DNA of 64,000 bases, from NCBI GenBank assembly GCA_015039365.1, contig WION01000085.1, positions 1 to 64,000 of the forward strand. The letters run 5' to 3'. Source of the stretch: Amanita rubescens. Lineage: Eukaryota > Basidiomycota > Agaricomycetes > Agaricales > Amanitaceae. How positions within the stretch are numbered: position 1 is the first letter of the stretch; every line of letters begins with the position of its first letter. Made by a program: the position numbers and the translations under genes. Below are positions 22,779 to 33,499 of the stretch, in pieces. The notes beneath the pieces were generated by a model. It made no database searches, was not told where the DNA came from, and worked only from the letters and a program-made list of their open reading frames with translations.

Positions 22779-23314
22779 CACTCGAGCCCGTAAACGCGTG
22801 TAGGTGTTGGTGTAGGCTCGAGGGGATTGGTAGATGGATTATGTGGGTTTTGTTGTCTTCGTAAAATTGAAGTAGCTTGGACTGTGTCACAAGCGTCGTT
22901 TCGGGTTTCTGGGGTCCGGAACGCGAGATGGAGGTTCTAGAGAACCTCCAGGGGGTATTTGGGTGCTTGTAAGACGCTTTCTTGGTGTTGTTGGATGTAG
23001 ATAGTTTTTCGAGAGGGATATATGTTGAAATCTTCCAAATGGGAAGATTGGCACAGTACACTTGTGAAAGTGCAAAAAAGTGTAACGTTCTTACTGAAAG
23101 GAACCTAATAAGGTTCCAACTTAATCACCCCTTGCGTCTTGCACTGAATCAACGTGTATATGTGATACCGTGCGGTGTACGCGAGTGGGGTAAAGTAAGG
23201 TGTAAGATGATGATGTCACAAAGTGTGACAACCTACTATATATGTACCATAACATAACTATCTACGAGAATATCTATCTACAGGGAATGAATGAGGGAGC
23301 TAAATGTAGCTCCC
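20907..23314. repeat. Dense array of short near-perfect hairpins
   Basis: Perfect inverted repeats with arms of 7-10 bp and loops of 2-10 nt lie at 20941-20960, 21052-21071, 21222-21241, 21405-21428, 21529-21545, 21660-21684, 21694-21716, 21990-22011, 22337-22360, 22452-22476, 22521-22540, 22721-22740, 22749-22769, 22929-22950, 23029-23049, 23100-23117, 23214-23230 and 23295-23314. Near-perfect ones are at 20907-20928, 21489-21510, 21628-21648, 21861-21882, 21956-21977 and 22388-22414. An example is GGAAGCTCGAACGAGCTTCC. The sequences differ from each other, so only the folding property is repeated. They span both the open frame and its non-coding leader and stop at the edges of the unit. Confidence 0.85.
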
Positions 23315-23382
23315 ATCCACTAGTCTTGATGTCTTGATTGTCTTGATGAATATGATAGGGACTACGTAGTAGCCCTGTTACA
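22779..23382 (-). mobile_element. LTR-like leader of the hairpin-rich unit
   Basis: On the minus strand this region begins TGTAACAGGGCTAC at 23382 and runs to the start of the gag-like frame. TG at the start and the position before a gag-like frame suit a 5' LTR plus leader. I could not find a second LTR, the CA end or a primer-binding site, so the unit may be truncated or a different kind of element. Hairpins continue through it at the same density as in the coding part. Confidence 0.35.
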
Positions 23383-24425
23383 CTAGGATTAGTAGGGATT
23401 TCGTGTATCGAGTTGCTCTTCGGCTCTCTCATCCGCTACTCCTGGAATCACTCATTCACCAGCCCAATCCATCCGTCCTTTCAGTCCGACACCGCCAGAT
23501 GACCGCCCATGATCATTCTCGACCAACATCGGCCAGTCTGCACCCAACTCAACCTCCACATCTACAATGTCCTCGGCAAAACCCATGGGCATCAACGATT
23601 CTGTAACCAAGTTATATCAGCATGTCCAACCCACGTCTACTGTCCTTCATACTGCCCTGACGAAAACTCCTCAGAATGATCAATGACCTCAGCACTTCAA
23701 GCTTCATCGATCATCTCTGACGAAACTTGGGACCTCATTTGTCATCTCGAACGTCGGCTTCAGTCGCAGTATCCTGGGGTTGCACTTCAAACACAATAAT
23801 GCAATTAAATGCATACCGGCTTGCCTGTCATTTTTTCCGAGGCCATCCTGATCTGCCGGATGAAATAAAGAGAAAGGCCAGACCCTGTTGTAAAACACCG
23901 CATTGAGCTCCCAGGCGAAGTTGTAGCTCAGAAAATCACCAGCTTACTGTTGAATGCAGGCAAACCGAACAACTTGTTTGTCTAGTGACCCGTGGGTCAG
24001 TTGTGGGGACTCATTAGAAAAATTGCCCTGTAAGTATCCACTTCTTTCTTTACGCCAACTTCCAGTCTTACAGCAACCAATGTTTTGCTGCACTCGCAGC
24101 ATAGGCATAGGCATTCACTCCGTGCTATGGCCATAACCACAATCGTAACAGGTACAGCGGTGGCGCACCCGCAAGTCAGAATGAAAACAAGTAGCAACAG
24201 TGACAGTGGTAGCGGCCAACACCGTGGACACGGTGGTCGGCAGTTCGTCTAGGTGTTACCGTGGGCATGGGGGTACGTTGAGGCTAGAGCGGTTGCTGGC
24301 AGCCGCACGAGTGGCAGTTTCGGGGTGGCACTCAAGTTGATTTCCTTCTTTCCCTCATTTTTCACGCTTACGCGGGCTTCTTAAGATGGCATCGGATCTG
24401 TCATGCCCTACTACCAAGCAACCAT
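23383..24425. other. No supported gene
   Basis: Short frames only (for example 23403-23606). A plus-strand stretch around 23570-23680 (AKPMGINDSVTKLYQHV in one frame) may be a retroelement gag remnant, but it is interrupted by stops and shifts. Nothing else is recognised. Confidence 0.5.
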
Positions 24426-25040
24426 CTACATCCCTTGACACATAGTAATACATTCTTGGCAATACGAGATAGGGCAGTAAAAACCGTGACACTGCTCCAA
24501 TAAAATTTTTTTGAACCCCTCGAGGTACAAAACTATGCACCTGCGATTTTCAAGGGTCATGATGTCATCATAAGGTTTAGGGACTCGTGCCTTGTGGCGC
24601 CACACAACCGTCTGTGTCACAGGCCTAGGCTTCTCCCCCAAACGAACTGCCCGCTCCAGTTCTGATGTAACTTTGATCTTGTAAAATGTAGGGATAATTT
24701 GCTCTGCCGTTGTAATCCCCAAAACAACCTGCTCCTTCAACTCCGTCCCGAACTTCACCTTCTTATTCCATTGAAATGCCCCAATTGCTGTCACTATCAA
24801 ATGCGCTTCTGGGTCAGAGACCTTGATAGGTGACTTGTTATGTTGGAGAATGAGCAATGTTAATTTTGGGCATGGAAGCACATCTCCCAGGCCGCCAAAT
24901 CCATGTTCGACTACAACATTGGCAATCGTAACAGCATATTCATTGCGCACGATCATTCGTATTTTGTTGCTGCGCTCAGTAACAGAGCTATGGGCTGGAT
25001 GACTTCGTAGATCATGATATTTCATGAATTTCAGTAAACT

Positions 25041-25048
25041 GCCCAGAA
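25041..25048. repeat. Left target-site duplication of the hAT element
   Basis: GCCCAGAA directly precedes the element end. The same 8 bp follow the other end at 29641-29648. Eight bp is the hallmark length for hAT insertions. Confidence 0.95.
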
Positions 25049-25235
25049 TAGGGTGGCCGAAGTTCGGTCCAGTTCAGTGTCAGAGAACCAGAACCGACAG
25101 AACTGAACCGTAGTTTCGGTTCAGTCCAGTTCCGGTTCTACCAGTTCTGGGACGGTTCCGGTTCCCGGTTCTGGCTCCCAGGTCTTAACCAGAACCAGTT
25201 CGAACTGCAGTTCGAACTGAACTATTTGAGGACCG
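25049..25235. repeat. Left TIR and subterminal repeats of hAT
   Basis: The terminal inverted repeat is followed by many short copies of CAGTTC, GGTTC, GAACC and GAACTG. The cluster ends in the near palindrome CAGTTCGAACTGCAGTTCGA near 25196-25215. Confidence 0.85.
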
Positions 25236-25663
25236 GTGGGTGGGCGATATCACGAGTATGGGATGGGTACAGGCAAGTCAGAGGTGATCTATTGGCCAGA
25301 CAAGTCCGGCGGCTTACTGAGGCTGGTATTCCGGCGACGGCGTGGGTTTGAGGGGACTCAGTGGCGATGGCGTGGGATTAGAGGTTGGTGGATCACCGTC
25401 ACCATCACGACAGCGAGTCCAGTGGGCGGGTGGATGTGGAGCTCGGCGGTCAGGCTGTTGAATGAGTAGCGGACATGGGGGTATACCCATGCGGTTGCCT
25501 GACCGCTGCTGGCAGGGGAGGTAGATATATTGATTAGATTACTTGCGGCGGGCCGCGGGCGTCGTCCGCGGCCAGGATTCAAGTTCAAACTCAGACGGGT
25601 AAAGCCGATTACCGTCGAACCTTCGTGAGGCGCGCCATCAGACACGATATCTGAGCATCTGCA

Positions 25664-28600
25664 ATGTCCAATCCAGACACACCTGCACTCCGACCAGACG
25701 GGACTCTCAAAGACGCATCCGAGATTGACTGGGTCCATTCTCCCAGCTCCGAGACTCGAGTTCTCCCCCCTGAGCCTGAGAATACCTCCCTCGGCGATTC
25801 AATGGCAGATGACAGCGATGGAAATAGATCATCTCAGGGTGTCGGATTAACCCCCCTCAAAGGCCTCAAGGGAAAACAACCTGCCATACGTGTCAGTGGC
25901 AAGCGCGTTGCAAAACCCTCAAATAAGGTCTCGGCATTGAAAGAGCAGCAACTTTCCCCGAGAACGAAGCTCTTTTTCAGCCGTTTCGAAGGTTTGTCAT
26001 CGATTAATACTATCATCTACATATAAAACTAATCATTATCTTATCTGTTGGTGAAGGTTTGACATCAGCAAAGTCACCGGCACATCAAGGTATGTTCTAT
26101 AACCTTGATTATGGCGTAAACTTGCCATTCTATTGTTATCTGTCTGATAAACATATCACAGCTGCCCCAGGACCAGGACGTTTGACACCAGCAAAGTCCT
26201 TCACTCCTCAATCACGCCAATGTAAGTCCCATTCGCTGTCATTAGTACCTAATACTGATCACTTCCAATATTATAGCAAAGTCAACGGTGCAAGTGAAAA
26301 AGCGCAAACGTGCCAACTCTGTGCCTCCATCTCCAGAACGTCGTAAGGTGAGCAAGCAAATGACAAAGGACCCGAAGGATTTGGATAGTGGTGGTGTTGA
26401 AGATAAGGATGGTGATTGGGAGGAACAGGATAAGGATGCTGAGGATGCAGAGGAGGAAGAGGAGGAGGAAGAGGAGGGCAATGACATTGATGCTGACAAT
26501 GACTCTGCCTATGCAAAGCTGGAAGCTGATAGGCTCCTTGAGGGACGCAAAAAGGTGAGTTAGTTTATGGAAATATTTTTAATATGCTTCTTGCTCAGTC
26601 TATGACTTAGTCTAAGCCCCGGAAACACAACCACCGAGGTAATGATGATCGTACCCATGATCTTCAAGCTATGTACGAAAAAGCAACTCAAAATGAGGAG
26701 GGGAATGAAGTACATGGCCATGTCTGCAAAGTTTGTAGGCAAGTACTGTACTATTTCTTATCCACTTTCATTCTGCTTAAATTTTTAAATTTTATTTAGT
26801 CTCTTTTTCAAAGGCCATACTTCATCACTTCGTAAACACATTGCCAGGTGAGTTTCTCCTGATTTCTTCAAAATCAAGTTGACAGGGTGCTTCCTGTGTA
26901 GGCACTGGGATTCCCATGGAGAGGTGTACCTTCAGAAGTGCAGGGAACTGGAAATTGAACCCAATCCAGTTGCTTTGCCACTGCAGGAAGATTCTCAGTT
27001 GCAGAATTCATCATCCCAACAGAATCTTGATGGATTTGTCAAGCCTGTGGCTAAGTGGTCAAAGGAAGGGCTTCTTGAGCACATTATTGACTTTGTTGTA
27101 TCTGATGACCAGGTAAGCTGCTCTTAATCCTCAAATAAAACTTGCTGACAGGCCCAGGCCTTCAGGATCATTGACAAGAAGAGTTTTCGCCATATTCTTA
27201 TGTACCAACGTCCAGCAACTAAAGAGAGTGACATACCACACCACACAAAACTTCATGATGAAATCATTGAGAAGGCAAATACAGCAATTGAACGGTTAAA
27301 AAATCACTTTAAAGTAAGTTTCTTTGGTTTCTCTGCTTGTATTGTCTGTTGATATGCTTTAGACTGTTCCTAGCAAAATATCCATCACATTTGATGCATG
27401 GACATCAAAGGCTTATGATCCATACCTTGCTGTAACAGCCCACTACATTGACACTCCACCAGGTCAGCCAAATGAGTGGCAGCTCAAAAGCAAAGTCCTT
27501 GCTTTGGAGGAGTTGCAAGGTCGTCATACTGGTGAGAACATGGCTACCACAATCATCAAAGTTCTTGGGCAATATGAGATCCAAGACAAGGTGAGTGACC
27601 TGCTCTTGGCTTTTCAAAATTTGAAATATGACACAGATTGGCTGGGCCACATCTGACAATGCGAGTGCCAATGACAAGGCTATGCAGTCTCTTGACAGGA
27701 AGTTGAACAAGGATCGTGTATTTCTCAAAGATTGGACTGCTAGAGATCATCGTGTTCGGTAAGGTCTTTGTACTTGTCTAGATCCTGAAAACTAACCAAG
27801 TTAAGATGCATGGAACATACCATCCACCTTGCAGCTGGTGACTTCATCAAAGTAATTGGTCCAAAGTCTAAGAGTTGGACAAAGAACCATACTGCATCAG
27901 TTGAGGATAGTGATGAAGAGGTAGACTGGAACCAGCTTGAATTGCTACCTGATGAACAAGTTGTTGATGATGAGACTGAGTTCACAGCAGGAGATACACT
28001 TGGGAAAGCACTTGCTTTAGTGAATCAAGTGAGTTTTGTTCTTCCTCTTGCCACTTTTCATGATTTTTCATGCCATTAGATTCGAGCTTCTCCTCAGGCA
28101 AAAACTTACTTTGCAAAGTGCTGCTCTGAGGAGAATATCCCAAAGCTTGAGCTGATTAAATGGGTCAGAACACGTTGGGGGTCAATGCATGATCTTATTG
28201 AACGCCTACTGGACTGTCAATCAGTAAGTTTCTTTCTCCTTACTCTTGTTATCTGTTAGTAAAATCCATGAAGGCTGTTGTAAAGTTCTGCTCCCTGGCT
28301 GACTACAATCTCCCAAAGTTGAAGAAGAAGAAGTACTCTGACTACAGGCTGGAAGAAAAAGAGTGGGCTCTTTTAAAATTAGTCAAAGAAGTCCTTGAGG
28401 TGAGTAAATATTATTATTGCTGTTACAATTTCAGGTGAATATTTTATTAGGAACCTCGCAATGCCCAGTCAGCCTTCTCATCTGAGACAGAGCCAACCCT
28501 ATGGAAGGCAATTCCAATTTTGGAGTGTCTTCAATCTCGGTGGAAAACAATGGCAAATGTGGCTAAGTTTTCACCAGTCAAGGATGCCATCCTTCAAGGG

Positions 28601-29425
28601 ATCAGTAAGCTTGGCAAGTGGTATTCAAATGTGAAGGAATGTAACACATATTTTGTTTGCCTTGGTCTGCCATTTTTCACATTTTATTTCAATGGTCAAC
28701 TCACATATCATCAGCATTGCATCCAGGGATTAAATTGGTTTATTGCCAAAATAGTTGGGATGCAGACACCTTTGCAAGAGGGAAGGAAAGCTTAGAACAT
28801 CTGGTATGATTTTATTGTATGCTCAATCATGATCTGAAACACTGTTAGTTTGATACTTATCTTGAGGCACCAAGGAAATCCAAGTCATTAGCTTCAGCTG
28901 CTCAAAAAGATTCTTCATTAGCACCTTTCCAAGGTAAATCACAGTATTTGACCTAAGCTACCCACAATGATGGATCTCAAAGGTTATGGCTCAATGTTTA
29001 TTCTCTCAACTTTGCAGAGAAATGCATCTGAGCCAGACATTTCTCAAGATGTGAGGAAAGAGCTCAATGACTATCTTGAGAGCCCAACAGACACAGGTAC
29101 ACAAGATCCAATCAAGTGGTGGGGTGTGAGTCACTAATTCATCATTGATTGGTGTTCTTGCTCATAAAAAGCTTAGTATCACTCTCAGCAGTACCCTACA
29201 CTTTCAAAGATAGCCCATGACTTCCTGGCCATCCAAGGATCCTCAGTTGCATCAGAGAGAGCTTTCTCAAGTGCAGGTATCACTGATGATGTTCGTCGCA
29301 ACAACATAGACAGCAATACCTTTGGAAAATTGCAGGTATTGAAGTATGCATACAAGACTAACTTCTTGAATGCTTCAGATGAAGCAGAAGCTTATGAAGC
29401 ATTTAGAGTGATAGAATTAGATTAG
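25664..29425 (+). CDS. hAT transposase with BED zinc finger and C-terminal dimerisation domain
   Basis: Eighteen exons can be joined: 25664-25991, 26057-26089, 26162-26221, 26277-26554, 26611-26738, 26800-26847, 26902-27112, 27158-27313, 27363-27590, 27637-27758, 27806-28028, 28080-28223, 28274-28399, 28451-28664, 28715-28803, 28849-28933, 29018-29125 and 29189-29425. Domains in order: a Ser/Pro/Lys-rich start with an acidic run (Glu-rich, about 26450-26475), a BED finger (CKVC ... LRKHIARHWDSH), the catalytic RNase-H region (SITFDAWTSKAYDPYLAVT with Asp, then WATSDNASAND, then RCMEHTIHLAAGD), a helical insertion, and the hAT dimerisation region (DPIKWWG, SVASERAFSSAG). One intron (26739-26799) uses a GC donor. 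The join between the exon ending 28933 and the one starting 29018 is out of phase by my reading. Either a small exon is missed there or this copy has a frame defect. Confidence 0.85.
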
Positions 29426-29489
29426 TAACACTTGAATATACAATCTAATTCACACTGTGCCTTGTGATTTTTAAGTGGTTCTCAGTTCG

Positions 29490-29640
29490 AACTGGAACTG
29501 AACTGGACTGAACTGCCTGAACTGGTTCTATTCAGTTCAGTTCCAGTTCCAGTTCAGTTCTGGCTGACAATTGTCAGTTCAGTTCTCAGTTCCCCCCAAA
29601 GGGTGGAAGAACTGAACTGAACTGAACTTTGGCAACCCTA
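29490..29640. repeat. Right subterminal repeats and TIR of hAT
   Basis: Dense AGTTCAGTTC/GAACTGAACT copies run from about 29480 to the terminal inverted repeat, which ends at 29640 with GGCAACCCTA before the target duplication at 29641-29648. Confidence 0.85.
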
Positions 29641-29648
29641 GCCCAGAA
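29641..29648. repeat. Right target-site duplication of the hAT element
   Basis: GCCCAGAA, identical to 25041-25048. After it, the interrupted minus-strand gene resumes. Confidence 0.95.
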
Positions 29649-30111
29649 AGGCATCGAATGACGGTTCCGCTTCAATAGGGCTAGCATCCATGTCTTGTCT
29701 GGCACGTTTGACACCGTTATCCAGTTGGATGAAACCGTTCCGGGGAATAACAATTTCTTCTTTCTCGATAAAGCCTGGAAAGCCAGAGTAATCTGGAAGA
29801 GGACCGTCGAAAAATGTGTCCTGGTCCTGGTCTTGAACAACGATGTTAAAAGCAGCCAGATCTGCTGATGTCCAGTCCATATTGTCGAATCGTTTATCTA
29901 ATTCGAAGGAGAAAGCGGTAAGCCGTATGTTATGTTGTTGAAAAGATGTGAGACCACCTGCAGCCTGCGGCTTAGCAAGATGAAACAAAAAGTAAAGCAC
30001 CGTCTCCTGTGGATTGGAGAAGTACTCATATAATTGTCCTACCGCATTACACATTACTATTCTATATTTCAATATTTCAATATTGCAATAACCACGACGC
30101 AGTACTATCAT

Positions 30112-31044
30112 TCCTCATTTGCAAAAGTCGGCGTATCAAAAGTACCAGCGGAATCTATGTCATATGTTAGCGGCATGTAAATTGACAATCATAACGACCC
30201 TCACCTTTTCCGTTCTCATATATACTTCTTATCCAAGCGAGCACGGTGTTTGAAGTAACTAATCAAAGTATGAGCATCCGCAGCCACGCGTGTGCTGGTT
30301 CGCGCGCCACCGGCAATGGCGGCAATAGCAACATCGTAACGCGATGCTTGAGCCTTGGTTACAGAGCATCATCTAATCGCATCTTGTGAGTAGACATAAA
30401 AAGGTAGGGAACGGCGAGGTAGCGGTGCCTTCTTCCACGTATCTGGAGAAAACTGTCAGCATTTATCGTCAAGCATAATAAAGTAAGCCTTGCAGTTCTA
30501 TAGGATATCCGTGGAAATTGGTTTGTCTTCGCGTCAAAGAATGCGGATGCGTGCCGTTGGCGCTCTGTCACGTTCACCACTCTAACGCGTAGCAACCATA
30601 GACATGCAGGCGGATAAGCTGCAACGTTATCAATTTGAGAGTTGGTCGAGCTGAATTGAGCGGAAGTTAATTCGGAACAAGTGTGCCGCCAGCCAGCTGC
30701 TAGTGAAATTTGAATTGGTTGACTGCTCCACCTAGCTGGGCAGGATCCGTTGGATTACGCGTTTGACCTCGAGTAATCCACGTGTGTGCCGCGCACGCTC
30801 GCAACACATGGATTCCAACAATAATGCAGTGCCTTTGACTGGCCTTGTTCTCTCTGCTCGGGGATGCCGTTAACTTTCTTTGTTGCATGCGCATCTACCT
30901 GCCGTTCCTCGTGGGTGGCATTGAGTCGATCAGAGGCCGACAGAATGCTCGATTAACGCCGCCTTGAGAGCAAACATATGCCAAACCGATAATGTAAGTT
31001 CTTATTCACACACATAGTCCATGAATTACCCCTTGTTTTATTCT
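30112..31044. other. Probable upstream exons of the interrupted gene, then intergenic
   Basis: The minus strand from about 30600 to 30112 shows splice-like signals and short open pieces that probably belong to the gene split by the hAT element, but I cannot assemble them. From about 30600 to 31044 I see no gene. This part is the 3' flank of the AONS-like gene. Confidence 0.4.
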
Positions 31045-32422
31045 TTACAGCTTGCTTGCCAACATGACATCGAATCTCGTGCTGTCAGTATCTAGAGCCC
31101 ACTCCAAGACTGCGTGAGCTAGGTCTTTTACTTCTTCCGTCGTGTTCCCTGCATGGATGCATATCCGTACCCTGTCCTTACCTTTGGGGACCGTCGGCCA
31201 TGTGATCGGCCGCGCGTTTATCCCCATGCCCAGGAGATGACCTGAAAGCTGTCGAGCGTATTGAGTGTGCAGAGGTATGATTGGCGTAAGATTATCTCTC
31301 GATGGGACTTTAGCGAAGTGTCCAGGTAGGGACAGAACATTGGCGGGAATTCCTCGCAGACGTGGCCGGAGAATAGCAAGGAAGTATTCCACGAGATCAA
31401 ACAGCTGATCTGCGAGCTGGAAAATGGAATAAAATAATTAGTTGGGCGTGAACGGCCACATGTGCATTACCTTTTGCGAAGTCCCATTTTCGAGAAAATC
31501 AAAAGAACAATCGACCGCGATAACATTTGCATAGCTCATTCCCGTCGTGTAGATCAACGGCCGGGCATAGTTGAGCATATAATCACGTATCAGCCTGTTC
31601 GTCAGTAAAGCAGCTGATTCTTATTAGCCCATCTCTCACTTGTAACGCTGAACCAGACTCACCTCCACTAGCACCAAGAGCTTTACCAAACGTACACAGT
31701 CGTGCCAACACTCTATCCTCCAATCCGGCCATCGCCACCCTTCCTTTTCCTTGCGGTCCATAAAGTCCCGTGGCGTGCGCCTCATCAACGACGAGATAAC
31801 CATTCGCGTCCTCCACGACCTCGCATACCTCCCGCAGCGGCACCACCGTCCCATCCATGCTATACACACTTTCCACAGCCACGAATACGCTCGCACCAGA
31901 CATAGACAGCCGCTCCCTCACGCCCCCCAACACCCTTTTCAAATCCGCCACATCGTTATGCCGAAACCACAGCTTATCCTCCGATCTGATCCTCGACGCC
32001 CTTACCCCATCGTGCACCGAAGCATGGATATACTCGTCGTACACCACCACATCCCCCGGCTGAGGTATACACTCAAAAAACGCGACGTTCGCGTCATAGC
32101 CCGAATTGAACAACAACGCTTCTTCGCTGCTAAAAAAAGTTTTGAGTCGATTCTCCAACTGAACGTGGGTGTGTCCGTTGATAAGCAGTCTTGATCCGCC
32201 TGATCCTAGCACATACGCGGAATCTGCGAGTTTCCGAAGAAAATGAGAGCGAAGGAGGGGTGAGGAAGAGAGTGAGAGATAATCGTTTGAGGTAAAGTCG
32301 GCCAAGGACGCAGCGTTGGGTGATGGTAATTGTCGACGGATCGAACGAGCTTCGCGCGAGGCCAACGAGGCCGCCAGCGCCGTGCCCAGCGGCGATGATG
32401 GGAAGGACGACAGGGAGGTCAT
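31045..32422 (-). CDS. 8-amino-7-oxononanoate synthase-like PLP enzyme, 424 residues
   Basis: Exons 31663-32422, 31471-31613 and 31045-31416 join in frame to 424 residues (introns of 49 and 54 nt). It is a fold-type I PLP enzyme of the alpha-oxoamine synthase family, which condenses an amino acid with an acyl-CoA with loss of CO2. Visible hallmarks are TSNDYLSLSSSP near residue 45, GSGGSRLLINGH near 75, DEAHATG (Asp about 213, His about 216) and the Schiff-base lysine in TFGKALGASG (Lys about 247). The length and the C-terminal PITWPTVPKGKDRVRICIHAGNT match BioF rather than the longer serine palmitoyltransferase or 5-aminolevulinate synthase. The likely step is pimeloyl-CoA plus alanine in biotin synthesis. 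No other biotin gene is in the window, so the substrate is inferred. The start lies 67 bp from the stop of POP5. Confidence 0.85.
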
Positions 32423-32489
32423 CCAAAAAAAGCGTAGTAGCGTATGGCAATGTCACGACAACGTTATATATAACCGCATACGTCCCAGC

Positions 32490-33113
32490 TCAGTCTCTTA
32501 GCGCCTCAATCTCCGTCGTGCTCGTCTCCAGATAAGACTCGAGTTGCGAGTCACGTCCAAATCCACCTGGCATCTGAGCCATAGCTCTATACCTCGCTAC
32601 AACCTCTCTGTTATGCTTGATAGCAGCTAGTTGTGCATGTCTTATCGTTCCTTAACCTATCGTGAGCGTCTTAGAAGCCTAGTACGATTCGAGACTCACC
32701 AGAAACGTGTACAACATTCGGAACGACCTTCTGTCCATCGACCGTACTCAATAGCGTCACAGCCCCCCACGCAACCTTATGCTGCTCCCTCGCAACGCGA
32801 ATAATACAAACATTCGTCATTGGTGAAAAATACTTGACTTGATCGCTGGTAAGCATCACCACGAGGAAAAGATAATGACACACCGGACATGGACAACCCA
32901 ACAGCACCCCACCCTGTATCCCCAAAATTATAAATGATGCTATGCTTTAAAGCATTGTACACTTTTTTCCCGTCCAGTGTTGTCGGTTTGGAAATGGACA
33001 CTTTGTCGTTGTTCAACACAGGGAGAAATTCGACTAGAAGCCATCGATTCTACACGCGTTGGGTTATCGCTTCGATGCACGGAGTTGAGGTGGCTCACTT
33101 TGAAGCGGACCAT
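32490..33113 (-). CDS. POP5: RNase P/MRP protein subunit POP5, 159 residues
   Basis: Exons 33099-33113, 32884-33049, 32700-32837 and 32490-32650 join to 159 residues. The first exon codes only MVRFK and is followed by NRWLLVEF, the conserved Pop5 N terminus. The rest carries FGDTGWGAVGLSMS, VKYFSPMTNVCIIRVARE, VVPNVVHVSGTIRHAQ and an acidic tail. Human POP5 has the same order, with the same number of residues between its GD and V(R/K)Y motifs. Pop5 is a core subunit of nuclear RNase P (tRNA 5' maturation) and RNase MRP (rRNA processing). Two acceptors were chosen so that the conserved VKYFSP and SGTIR joins are kept. Both introns end in AAG. Confidence 0.92.
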
Positions 33114-33499
33114 ACTAATGGTTACGTAACTAGCATAGCCCTGTACGAACGCGTTTTGACCTCACTGGTACACGTCTCAAGGCATGACAAGAATCTCGTG
33201 TACTCAGGTTCGGAACCCGGTTGACGTTACAGTAATGCGAAATAAATATTGTGATGGTACGATGTTAATGATGCAGTCATGTAAGGAAACAGAACACGGT
33301 ACAACAGGCAACTTGAACAAAAATTACCCCGTGCATATGTAGGTGGGTGCGTGGGGTCGAAAACGTAAACAAATACACCATAGGCCAAATGTTCGTCCTT
33401 GATAGAATACAATCTTGCAAGTTCCGATCAACATTTCCGGTGGAATCTCGAGTTCCGTTGAACAACGTTCTTCAAAAAATCAAAAAGGATGCACGGCAT
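33114..33499. other. Intergenic, no gene seen
   Basis: Lies between the POP5 start and the 3' end of the next minus-strand gene. It would hold the POP5 promoter and the terminator of the neighbour. No strong motif is seen. Confidence 0.5.

Larger units (their letters stand above)
25049..29640 (+). mobile_element. Complete hAT DNA transposon (4,592 bp)
   Basis: The ends are inverted repeats: TAGGGTGGCCGAAGTTCGGT on the left and, read inward from the right, TAGGGTTGCCAAAGTTCAGT. Both are flanked by the 8-bp duplication GCCCAGAA. Subterminal regions of about 150-190 bp at both ends are rich in CAGTTC/GAACTG and GGTTC/GAACC copies in both orientations, as expected for transposase-binding sites. 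Inside lies one multi-exon transposase gene on the plus strand. The insertion splits an unrelated minus-strand gene. The two copies of the target duplication are identical. Confidence 0.95.
24426..30111 (-). pseudogene. Unknown gene interrupted by the hAT element
   Basis: Two minus-strand blocks, 29649-30111 (upstream) and 24426-25048 (downstream), read as one open frame once the hAT element and one copy of its 8-bp target duplication are removed: SFDAFLG continues straight into SLLKFMKYHDLRS. The protein is not recognised. It has VGQLYEYFSNPQETVLYFLFH and VIPRNGFIQLDNGVKRARQDM upstream, and VRNEYAVTIANVVVEHGFGG and EGFKKILLEQ downstream. The blocks total roughly 360 residues. Likely upstream exons lie up to about 30600: an intron GTGAGG...ATAG ends near 30158, and a frame with AQASRYDVAIAAIAGG lies near 30300. 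I could not fix a start. In this copy the gene is broken by the transposon. Confidence 0.6.

Noticed and set aside
20907..23314. CRISPR-like or satellite explanation of the hairpin array
   Set aside because: Arms and spacers are all different and spacing is irregular, so there is no repeated unit. The host is also a eukaryote.
31751..32194. Plus-strand open frame opposite the AONS-like gene
   Set aside because: The minus strand encodes a recognisable enzyme with its catalytic lysine and clean introns.
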